A program made the translations under genes and the position numbers. Below, piece by piece: positions 44,556-50,281 of a stretch of 50,281 bases of DNA. Origin of the DNA: Candidatus Mediterraneibacter intestinipullorum. Lineage in GTDB: Bacteria > Bacillota > Clostridia > Lachnospirales > Lachnospiraceae. The notes beneath the pieces were generated by a model. The model was given only the letters and a program-made list of their open reading frames with translations, searched no databases and was not told where the DNA came from. Numbering within the stretch: position 1 is the first letter of the stretch; each line of letters begins with the position of its first letter. The DNA lies in the NCBI GenBank assembly GCA_019118665.1, contig DWYM01000037.1, positions 1-50,281 of the forward strand. The letters are read 5' to 3'.

Positions 44556-45032
44556 TTACTGCGTCTTTCTCATAGCAACAGCAGCTTGTATTAATCCTGC
44601 CAATGCCAGGATCACACCTGCGAACAGATAAATATCTTTCAGATCAACAATCTTAAACAGCACGATTAGATAATCCAGACTTCCTTTCCAGAATATTTTA
44701 TCTGTCAGTGAACAGATCGCTCCCGCTTCAAGTAATAACAGCCCGGTCCTGCAAAGAGTGTTATACGCCCCCTGTGCCTTTGATACCCGGATATTGTACT
44801 CCAGGAGAATGAGAAGGATCACATTTATTATAATAAGTATTCCGGTACTGATATTTAATCCCAATTCATTATTAAATATACTCAACTGCGTCTTGTTCAG
44901 ATATGCCCTAAACCCTATCAAGTCAAAATAGCTGTATTCGATATCACTTAAAAACAGCGATACAACAATCTTAATAGCTGCATCAGCAGAAAACATGAGC
45001 AGCAGGGCTACTGATCTTCTTTTCCCCTTCAT
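44556..45032 (-). CDS. Signal-peptidase-II-like (LspA-related) membrane protein
   Basis: 158 aa, four helices. The pattern matches LspA: an N-terminal DAAIKIVVSLFL (LspA: D..tK), then AGAICSLTDKIFWKGSLDYLIV (LspA: GA.gNliDRi..G.V.Df) and DLKDIYLFAGVIL (LspA: N.AD...). Both catalytic Asp positions are present but the Asn residues near them are replaced, so activity is uncertain. It sits at the end of the bacteriocin-type gene cluster, and may process or protect against a locus product. Could also be a diverged paralogue with immunity function. Confidence 0.6.
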   Translation of the reverse strand: MKGKRRSVALLLMFSADAAIKIVVSLFLSDIEYSYFDLIGFRAYLNKTQLSIFNNELGLNISTGILIIINVILLILLEYNIRVSKAQGAYNTLCRTGLLLLEAGAICSLTDKIFWKGSLDYLIVLFKIVDLKDIYLFAGVILALAGLIQAAVAMRKTQ

Positions 45033-45080
45033 AAAGTCACCTCATTATGGATAGTTCCTCAAGTAAATCATCGTTATCCT

Positions 45081-45437
45081 TTACACACCATTTTCTTTTT
45101 TTCCGTTAAAATCTGAATACTTGCTATATATCAGTTTCCCTATATAAGCAGCCACGACAAACAATACATACTGAATAAGAAAGCTGTGCTCCGCCATGAA
45201 AATATTTCTGCCCTCAGTGTGAAAAATAACAAGTGCCGCAATATTATAAGGTATAAATATTCCGTTCCAGATAAAATTGAGCAGATGGCGGTCCGGCTTC
45301 TTTGAAAACCAGATTACCACCAGGATCATTATCGCTATACATATATTGGCATATGTGTAATAATGCCGGAAAATGACCGCCTGAAATATTGCAAATATAA
45401 GGTTTACACCTGCTAGCAGAAACGAAACTCTTTTCAT
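45081..45437 (-). CDS. Small membrane protein, unknown function
   Basis: 118 aa with four predicted helices (FLLAGVNLIFAIFQAVIF, ICIAIMILVVIWF, NGIFIPYNIAALVIF, FLIQYVLFVVAAYIGKLIY). No family recognised. It stands between two other small membrane proteins on the same strand in the bacteriocin region, so an immunity or accessory role is possible. Confidence 0.65.
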   Translation of the reverse strand: MKRVSFLLAGVNLIFAIFQAVIFRHYYTYANICIAIMILVVIWFSKKPDRHLLNFIWNGIFIPYNIAALVIFHTEGRNIFMAEHSFLIQYVLFVVAAYIGKLIYSKYSDFNGKKENGV

Positions 45438-45531
45438 GCTGTATACCTGCCTTTATCAACCTCTTTAAAAGACACTTGTTAATACTATCATTATATACTT
45501 TTTGTTCTCCGGCTTACTGATCCTTTGACAA

Positions 45532-45840
45532 TTACTTTTGAATACGTTTCATATTTACGGCATACAAAGATCCTAAGATGATCATGAGTAATATAGAGAG
45601 ACCATAGGGAACAGGAATCATTGGAATTAAGCATGTTCCTAAAACGAAGAGCGGATCACAAAAAACCTTTTTACTTTTTGTCGATTTATAATAACTATTG
45701 TTGTTATATGCTATGATCACAATGCCTAAAACAAACAGTATTCCCCAAATTACTAAAAATGATTTTGTCTTAATATAATAACCATAGTAACCAGCACTCC
45801 CTATCATACATAAGTAATAACCTAATAACTTATTTTTCAT
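45532..45840 (-). CDS. Small membrane protein coupled to the secreted precursor
   Basis: 102 aa, about four helices (LLGYYLCMIGSAGYYGYYI, FLVIWGILFVLGIVIIAY, LFVLGTCLIPMIPV, LSILLMIILGSLYAV). Its ATG overlaps the precursor's TGA (ATGA, 45837-45840), so it was translated together with that protein. Tight coupling of a bacteriocin-like precursor to a small membrane protein is typical for immunity genes. No family recognised. Confidence 0.7.
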   Translation of the reverse strand: MKNKLLGYYLCMIGSAGYYGYYIKTKSFLVIWGILFVLGIVIIAYNNNSYYKSTKSKKVFCDPLFVLGTCLIPMIPVPYGLSILLMIILGSLYAVNMKRIQK

Positions 45841-46469
45841 TTCCAATACCCAAATTCAAGCGGCGGATAAGATAATACCGGCTTTATATAAATCCCTTGA
45901 CCAGTGGCGATTGCATATGTGACCCTGCCACATAATTCTACAAGCGATGGTGCAGCAGCTACTGAAGCAATACTTCCAATAACGAACCCTACAGGTCCTG
46001 AAAATGCTGATGTTAGAGCTGTCAATGCCGCTGCCATTGCAGCTGGACCAGCAGACGCTGCGGTTCACATTACTGCCAATGCTCCACCCGCTAGTTCATC
46101 ATAACTAATATACAATGCACCATTCTTTATAGATGCCCTTGTCATTGGAATGCCAGAGCATTCATCGTAAACCGCTTTACCAATCACACCTGTCATGAGA
46201 CGATCATACTGTTCCTGAGTAAAGTGAAAATCATTAAGCAGCGCATCCTCTGATAAAGAAATCTTCAATATTTCATTCTCAATATAATAATAATCTGCTA
46301 CTGATACCACTTTTTCAAGATATTCCCCATCGTGATCTGACCACTGAAGATCAGCAGTATAATATGCCTCACCGACTTCTGTTTCCGCTGCAAAAGCGCT
46401 TACCGCAAATAGATTTAAACATATAGCTACAGCAACAATCCCTGATAATAATCTTTTAATTATTTTCAT
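45837..46469 (-). pseudogene. Sec-secreted bacteriocin-like precursor with an internal TGA
   Basis: The protein has a Sec signal (MKIIKRLLSGIVAVAICLNL, VSAFAAET), a soluble acidic middle of about 100 residues, and a hydrophobic Gly/Ala-rich C-terminus. TGA at 46065-46067 interrupts it after SYDELAGGALAVM; the frame stays open for 75 more codons (TAASAGPAAMAAALTAL, FSGPVGFVIGSIASVAAAP, ending EFGYWK). TGA is a normal stop elsewhere in the window, so this is a nonsense mutation. AAAGGAG precedes the start. The intact form would be about 210 aa, perhaps a secreted pore-forming peptide with a pro-region. Confidence 0.65.
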
Positions 46470-46486
46470 ATCTTTTTCTCCTTTAA

Positions 46487-46543
46487 TATTTTCTGTAAGC
46501 CAGAACAATACTGACTTTTTACAAAACTTTATATCTTCTTCGT
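46487..46543 (-). repeat. Precursor leader/promoter segment repeated at the window's right end
   Basis: The ~55 bp just upstream of the secreted precursor's ribosome binding site recur with about nine mismatches at 50228-50281, in the same orientation. On the minus strand both contain TTTTGTAAAAA, CAGTATTG and TTACAGAAAA blocks. Probably a shared regulatory or leader sequence of bacteriocin genes. Confidence 0.6.
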
Positions 46544-46632
46544 TATATAGAAATGAAATAGAACAAAGCTCCAATAGCCCCTAGCAGCACTCCACCAATG
46601 AATATGTATTTTAAAATTTCTTTAAAATTCAT
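46543..46632 (-). CDS. Small hydrophobic peptide, 29 aa
   Basis: Begins MNFKEILKYIFIGGVLLG and ends YFISI: a cationic head and one glycine-containing helix, without a double-glycine leader. Its ATG overlaps an upstream TAA (TAATG at 46630-46634), suggesting coupling to a gene now reduced to about 25 codons (46632-46709, ending ASIEEGYAK). It could be a leaderless bacteriocin, an immunity peptide or a small membrane regulator. Confidence 0.5.
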   Translation of the reverse strand: MNFKEILKYIFIGGVLLGAIGALFYFISI

Positions 46633-46753
46633 TACTTTGCGTATCCTTCTTCTATAGAAGCATTATCAGCTTCTTTTAAAAATATGTTGTCCGCAACATT
46701 CAGAATAGTTTATAAACAATATATTTTTCACTTACTCGCTATGATGTTTCAAA

Positions 46754-46880
46754 TTAGCCGAAAGCCCATTTACACAGATAATATCCACCGACTACACAAG
46801 CTGCTCCTAATACAATACCACCAGCTCCTACTCCTGCCAATCAGGAGAAGGTCGCAAAACCTTCGCCCGCATCGTTTTAA
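46754..46880 (-). pseudogene. Broken class II bacteriocin precursor
   Basis: The C-terminal part is clear: LAGVGAGGIVLGAACVVGG then YYLCKWAFG and a TAA at 46754-46756. The GxxxG-rich helix resembles the two intact precursors upstream. A TGA at 46841-46843 (possibly from TGG) and a frameshift farther upstream separate it from any leader. Two Cys could form a disulfide. Confidence 0.55.
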
Positions 46881-46907
46881 ACGTATCAGTTTTGCACTAA
46901 TTCTGTC

Positions 46908-47096
46908 TCATGCCTTTTTAGTTTGTAATAGCCCCCAAAAAACATTCATTCCTGCTAAGCATAGAGTAACAAATATGGTTTCTGCACTTATATTTTTGTA
47001 TTGTATCATCATATAAATCTGATCGATCACACAGAATATAAGTATCACAGACATGATTACAAAAATGTTTTTCTTAAAAAAATTAATTTCCCTCAA
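46908..47096 (-). CDS. Small membrane protein, likely immunity-type
   Basis: 62 aa with two helices (IFVIMSVILIFCVIDQIYMMI and AETIFVTLCLAGMNVFWGLL) and basic ends. The start appears to be TTG at 47096, with AAGAAGG 6 nt upstream. It lies 53 bp after a bacteriocin precursor on the same strand; small basic two-helix proteins in that position are commonly immunity proteins. No family assigned. Confidence 0.55.
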   Translation of the reverse strand: MREINFFKKNIFVIMSVILIFCVIDQIYMMIQYKNISAETIFVTLCLAGMNVFWGLLQTKKA

Positions 47097-47149
47097 ACTT
47101 TACCTTCTTTCTGAATAGCATAATCGGAGCATTAAGGTGACCAGACGTA

Positions 47150-47320
47150 TTATTTATACCCTAAATAGAATCCCAGACCTGCCGCCCCACCAACTGCAGT
47201 TACTCCACCTGCAATCGCTGCTATCGCCTTAGCTCCAACCAACGTTACTCCAAAAATAGTAAGTGTAATCACTCCACCTTCTACTTCCTGTAGTTCATCA
47301 TAATTTAAATTTTCTAACAT
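47150..47320 (-). CDS. Class II bacteriocin precursor with double-glycine leader (B)
   Basis: 56 aa. Leader MLENLNYDELQEVEGG (16 residues, cut after GG by a C39 peptidase) and a 40-residue core rich in Gly/Ala starting VITLTIFGVTLVG and ending LGFYLGYK, with GxxxG-type spacing typical of two-peptide (class IIb) bacteriocins. GGAGG is about 10 nt before the ATG. It follows precursor A by 24 bp, so the two probably form a two-component bacteriocin. Confidence 0.8.
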   Translation of the reverse strand: MLENLNYDELQEVEGGVITLTIFGVTLVGAKAIAAIAGGVTAVGGAAGLGFYLGYK

Positions 47321-47344
47321 ACTTATTTACCTCCTACATCATTC

Positions 47345-47542
47345 TTATCTTCCTTGAGCAGATTTAACATGACTTCCCAGTGTGTAGCCGGCCATATAAG
47401 CTCCTCCTATTAATGCTGCCCCTTTAGCTAAGGCTGCTCCTGTAATAGTCAGTGCTCCAATCACGATGACAAAACCACCATTAGTACGATCCATTTCCTC
47501 GTAAGTCATTTCTGAAAAAGCATTGTTTTTTGTTAATTCCAT
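47345..47542 (-). CDS. Class II bacteriocin precursor with double-glycine leader (A)
   Basis: 65 aa. Leader MELTKNNAFSEMTYEEMDR then TNGG, with the hydrophobic spacing typical of C39 substrates; the core (FVIVIGALTITGAALAKG to SHVKSAQGR) is a hydrophobic, Gly/Ala-rich helix with a basic C-terminus. AAGGAGG precedes the start. First gene behind the LytTR-type promoter at 47704-47772. Both exporter genes in the region are fragments, so export would need a transporter elsewhere. Confidence 0.82.
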   Translation of the reverse strand: MELTKNNAFSEMTYEEMDRTNGGFVIVIGALTITGAALAKGAALIGGAYMAGYTLGSHVKSAQGR

Positions 47543-47703
47543 AAAATGATACCTCCTTATATATTTTGTATTCTAACAATCTTTAAAGCCGTACGCTCTT
47601 TAAAAATTATCGTGATACCTTATTTAAGAAACGATTCTTAAGACAACAAATGTTTCCGCCTATTTCTCAAATCGCATATGCCCACTATTTTTCCTCTGAT
47701 CTC

Positions 47704-47772
47704 ACTATACAGTGCTTACTGATCCTTTGCAATACACCTGTGCTATTTGGTACTTTATCCGTGCTATTTAGT
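47704..47772 (-). promoter_or_regulatory. Bacteriocin promoter with 21-bp-spaced direct repeats (LytTR type)
   Basis: Minus strand: ACTAAATAGCAC (47761-47772) and ACCAAATAGCAC (47740-47751), exactly 21 bp apart, lie just upstream of TTGCAA (47727-47732), 17-bp spacer, TATAGT (47704-47709). Two direct repeats two helical turns apart at the -35 edge are how LytTR regulators (ComE, BlpR, AgrA) bind. A single AAAATAGCAC box is also present upstream of the C39 fragment, near 50112-50121. Confidence 0.7.
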
Positions 47773-47792
47773 ATAATAACAAAGTTTTTGCA

Positions 47793-48447
47793 TCACTCAT
47801 CCACCAGGTTGATCTTCTCCAGAAGATACCCAAGCACGCTCTTCTCTCCTGTCACCAGCTTCGCCCTAACTGCCATCCCCTGTATAAACTCTGCAGGCTT
47901 TTCCCCCTTTGCACTGCCGCGGACCGTGATCGTAGCCTCGACTTCATAGCAGCCGGTCCCGGTATCCTTATTCACCTTGATATCTTTGGAAACGGATGTC
48001 ACTTCGCCTTCAAATATCCCATACCCCTCTGTCTGGGAATAGGGCGCCACATCATATCTGATCTTCTGTCCCTTGCGCACCGAACCGATATCCTGGTTTT
48101 CTACATAGATAACTGTCTTGAACACACCTTCTCCGTCCGGAACAATACTTCCGATCTGCTCCCCGGCTGACACATGGTCCCCCTTTGTTTTTTCCACGCT
48201 CAGATTCAGATATCCGTCTGACTGCGCTTTTACATCACACTCTTTTATCCTCGCCTGCAGCGTGTTGAGCGTATCTTCATATTCTTTTTTCTGGCTTTCA
48301 TATGTATTGATCTCGGTATTCACCGCATTCTTTTCATTTATTATGATCTGATCGATACTCAGCTCCAGAGAGCCATTATTCAAGCCTGCCAGATTGTTTT
48401 CCGCCTCACTGCGGCTTGTCCCCAGAGAGCTAAGGTTGCTCTGATAA
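47793..48447 (-). pseudogene. HlyD-type bacteriocin export accessory protein, 5'-truncated
   Basis: The C-terminal ~215 residues of a LcnD/BlpB-like membrane-fusion protein: a coiled-coil (NLSSLGTSRSEAENNLAG, EINTYESQKKEYEDTLNTL), a lipoyl-like motif (AQSDGYLNLSVEKTKGDHV), and the beta-barrel end (FIQGMAVRAKLVTGEKSV). The N-terminal anchor and first half are absent: the gene stops abruptly near 48445 where a different truncated gene begins on the opposite strand. It would have worked with the C39 ABC transporter. Confidence 0.8.
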
Positions 48448-48727
48448 AGACACCCTCACAGTAGGAGCTATCGGCGGTACGATCATAGAATTCGTTGCCG
48501 CAACTGCACTGTTCATATATCGGAAAACACTGGATCAGCTGAACCACTACTATCGTTCTCTGCACGAGAACGAACGTTTTCTTTCAATTCTGAATCTGAC
48601 TGCCCGGGTATCCCGCGGCAAACAGGACGATATCTACCTGAAGATCATCGAATCACAGCTGTCATATGTAAATCAGGAAAACTGGATGAATATGAATAAA
48701 AAAAGCGACAGTACAGAAACACCATAA
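48434..48727 (+). pseudogene. 5'-truncated membrane protein, TRADD-N-associated-like
   Basis: No start codon; the frame is open from 48434 and ends at TAA 48725-48727. The protein reads TVGAIGGTIIEFVAATALFI, a membrane helix, then YRKTLDQLNHYYRSLHENER and a soluble helical tail. This resembles the TRADD-N-associated membrane domain found in bacterial conflict/immune-type proteins; I rate the match as moderate. Its 5' end meets the truncated 5' end of the HlyD gene at about 48440-48450. Confidence 0.5.
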
Positions 48728-48730
48728 ATC

Positions 48731-48988
48731 AAAAAAGCCACCGCTTGCCGTACTTGTAACTTAGTACGAAAAGCGGTGGCTGTACACCCTCCTCTGTGTA
48801 TCGCGCGAAACATACACGGCGCTCTCGCTTTTTCAACTCCTGGCATAGTACTGTTCTACATATAAAAATGAGAGACTGTTGTGATTCGTACAGTGAATTG
48901 TCGCCAGTTTCCTAACTTGACATTCGCTCCACGGAAAACCTGCTCTTGCTTATGTTTTTGCATCAGCAGCAATCTCACGCTTCACAGC
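48731..48988 (-). ncRNA. Structured non-coding RNA, copy 2
   Basis: Second copy of the RNA at 51-303, same strand. Promoter at 48995-49023; terminator stem 48737-48781 with a T-run at 48731-48736 on the minus strand. The terminator's 5' arm (CACCGCUU) can also pair with AAGCG near the RNA's 5' end, so alternative folding is possible. The hairpin GUGUAU/AUACAC near 48800-48825 keeps pairing with different bases from copy 1. No protein gene is encoded immediately downstream except the HlyD fragment. Confidence 0.7.
48737..48781 (-). terminator. Intrinsic terminator of RNA copy 2
   Basis: Long hairpin (about 18 bp with one mismatch; arms AGCCACCGCTT... at one end and GCGGTGGCT at the other) followed by T6 on the minus strand. 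The corresponding hairpin of copy 1 is at about 58-112 with T7. Confidence 0.8.
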
Positions 48989-48994
48989 TTTATC

Positions 48995-49023
48995 AGTATA
49001 GCGGGTGGTGGAATTTATTTCAA
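48995..49023 (-). promoter_or_regulatory. Sigma-A promoter of RNA copy 2
   Basis: Minus strand TTGAAA (49018-49023), 17-bp spacer, TATACT (48995-49000), identical boxes to those of copy 1 at 310-338. Confidence 0.75.
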
Positions 49024-49042
49024 AAGATTTTTGAGAAATATT

Positions 49043-49804
49043 CTATTTTTTAGTACATTTTTTAATTTCAATCCCTGCTGAAATCAAACCACCCAATACC
49101 AACGCAATGCTGATCATTACGGTTCTTTCTACAGGTAATCTTGGAAAAATAACCCCACCAAATAAATTTGTCATCATATGCAAATAAATTGCATATTTCA
49201 CTTTTCCTGTTCTTACAACAATCGCGCCACAGATACATCCTACAAATGTCGAATAAAGCAATTGTTCTATATTCAAGTGCATAACTCCAAATAAAAATCC
49301 ACTCAGCAACACAGCTTTACACGTTCCATATGGGAGAAGATTTTCCAGAAGAACCTTCCTAAACAGTATTTCCTCTATAATAGGAGAGATAATCACTGCG
49401 CATAGAATCAGCCAGTAGACAGGAATATTTTCTGTAAGATTTCCGATATGATCGGATGCCACAATTTCTTTACCAAATAAAATATTGATGATATCTATAA
49501 TCCATTCTGTAAAAAAGCTGAAAGCTACAGAACCTCCTAATATGATCAGACAGTAACGAAGCCATTCTATAAGGCAAGGTTCTCGCACCTTCACGAGTCC
49601 ATTTAACTTTTTCTTTCTACAACGCTTCGTACTCCCCCCATACAAAGCCAGCCATAATACGCTATATATATTGCTGCTCGCTACATACACAGGTCCTTCT
49701 GGAAACTTTATCAGCCTGCAAAGTGCCATGACTATCATTCCAGCAAATGTTGCAGGAATCATAGTTATAAATAATATAAACATCTGCTTTAAGATTATTT
49801 TCAT
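49043..49804 (-). CDS. CPBP family intramembrane metalloprotease
   Basis: 253 aa, about seven to eight helices. The CPBP/Abi motifs are complete: EEILFR (EExxxR), FGVMHLN (FxxxH) and HMMTNLFG (HxxxN). Such proteases process prenylated or other membrane proteins and in Gram-positive bacteriocin loci often serve as immunity or maturation factors (for example in plantaricin loci). ATAGGAG precedes the start. It lies between the C39 fragment and RNA copy 2, so it fits an immunity or maturation role here. Confidence 0.88.
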   Translation of the reverse strand: MKIILKQMFILFITMIPATFAGMIVMALCRLIKFPEGPVYVASSNIYSVLWLALYGGSTKRCRKKKLNGLVKVREPCLIEWLRYCLIILGGSVAFSFFTEWIIDIINILFGKEIVASDHIGNLTENIPVYWLILCAVIISPIIEEILFRKVLLENLLPYGTCKAVLLSGFLFGVMHLNIEQLLYSTFVGCICGAIVVRTGKVKYAIYLHMMTNLFGGVIFPRLPVERTVMISIALVLGGLISAGIEIKKCTKK

Positions 49805-49846
49805 TTGAAGCTCCTATATTTTGTTTTTTAATTCCCACACAGATCT

Positions 49847-50054
49847 CTAATATTTGGGAACAAAGAGAACACAGGCCTCTTTGTGCCATTTCCTTACATA
49901 ATGCATGAGATTCCCCTTAACGATAACATGGGCGATACAGGGAAGCGGAAATTCTGAAAAAAACGCTTTCTGATCGCCCTTTACGGCTTTGGCGGAAAAA
50001 ACAAACTGCGCCGCAGTCGGTTATATCACGTTGTTTTACGCAATAGTATCTCAT
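49847..50054 (-). pseudogene. C39 peptidase-type bacteriocin ABC transporter, N-terminal fragment
   Basis: Begins MRYYCVKQRDITDCGAVC, with the catalytic Cys in DCGAVC, then an out-of-frame deletion, then AKAVKGDQKAFFSEFPLPC with IAHVIVKGNLMHYV, which contains the catalytic His. After that the sequence loses similarity and stops at 49847. The rest of the peptidase, the membrane domain and the ATPase are gone. This was the LagD/ComA-like exporter and leader peptidase for the double-glycine precursors. Confidence 0.75.
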
Positions 50055-50227
50055 AAATTTCTTCTTCTCTTTTTGCATACATTATCATCTATACCCCACT
50101 CTTTCAAGTAACTTGTGCTATTTTGTAGTTAAATTTTCTATAGACGACAGATACTGTGTGACGGCTATAAACCTCAAACAGCACACCGCAACAGATAGCA
50201 GCAGTTTCAGCTTTGAACACTTGAGAT

Positions 50228-50281
50228 TTTTTCTGTAAACTAGAGCAATACTGATTTTTTACAAAATCTTTTATGTCTTCT
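50228..50281 (-). repeat. Second copy of the precursor leader segment
   Basis: Close copy of 46487-46543 in the same orientation. Unlike the first copy it is not followed by a ribosome binding site and precursor; instead about 170 bp of non-coding sequence leads to the C39 fragment. The repeat may continue past the window edge. Confidence 0.6.

Noticed and set aside
46065-46067. Selenocysteine or recoded TGA in the precursor
   Set aside because: No Cys-homologue pattern or SECIS-like hairpin was evident and TGA is used as an ordinary stop (for example at 33598-33600).

Overview
The window looks like chromosomal DNA from a gut-type Clostridia bacterium, most likely Lachnospiraceae. Support: strong AGGAGG ribosome binding sites, textbook TTGACA-N17-TATAAT promoters, lipoprotein signals, an FMN riboswitch in front of an ECF riboflavin transporter subunit, EFR1-type flavodoxin/ferredoxin, several aldo/keto reductases and flavodoxins, and Gram-positive bacteriocin genes. 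No rRNA, tRNA, CRISPR array or intact insertion sequence was seen. All family names come from reading motifs; no database search was run.

Layout. 0-0.5 kb: a structured non-coding RNA on the minus strand, whose second copy lies at 48.7-49.0 kb. 0.5-8.1 kb: secreted PI-PLC, a MarR-MATE efflux operon, PutP, and an MFS transporter divergent from an AraC regulator. 8.1-15.6 kb: a tightly overlapping minus-strand operon with an EAL phosphodiesterase, a membrane GGDEF cyclase, a GT2-GtrA fusion, a BcsA-like glycosyltransferase with a C-terminal PilZ domain, and a polytopic GT-C-like protein. It carries the enzymes to make, destroy and sense cyclic di-GMP next to the glycan synthesis genes. 15.9-16.6 kb: a MNT/HEPN pair. 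16.8-24.1 kb: redox genes (three aldo/keto reductases, flavodoxins, EFR1) with MarR and LysR regulators; the LysR/third reductase pair is fused tail to tail by a deletion.

24.4-29.4 kb: a decaying metal or siderophore uptake operon (cupin, DUF364-like protein, FecCD permease fused to a damaged ATPase, lipoprotein binding protein) with a broken Crp/Fnr-like regulator; both promoters carry the same GTTAG-N6-CTAA dyad. 29.5-34.5 kb: two flavodoxin lipoproteins, a broken hydrolase, an iron alcohol dehydrogenase under a classic 19-bp-spacer MerR promoter, a REP-like palindrome, and a ferredoxin / FeS membrane protein / ArsR operon. 34.5-41.3 kb: a damaged locus mixing a large solute-binding lipoprotein, broken MalF/MalG permeases and a MacA-MacB-like fusion, divergent from a response regulator fused to a histidine kinase. 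41.3-44.4 kb: a LysR regulator, ribU with its FMN riboswitch, and a lipoprotein hydrolase stopped by one nonsense codon.

44.5-50.3 kb: the wreck of a class II bacteriocin locus. It keeps two intact double-glycine precursors, a broken third, a Sec-type secreted precursor with an internal TGA, small membrane (immunity-like) proteins, a signal-peptidase-II-like protein, a promoter with 21-bp-spaced LytTR-type repeats, a CPBP protease, and fragments of both export proteins (HlyD and C39 ABC transporter). A fragment that looks like a TRADD-N-associated membrane protein abuts the HlyD remnant head to head.

A theme of the right-hand half is gene decay by several routes: internal stop codons, homopolymer frameshifts, and in-frame deletions that fuse neighbouring genes.
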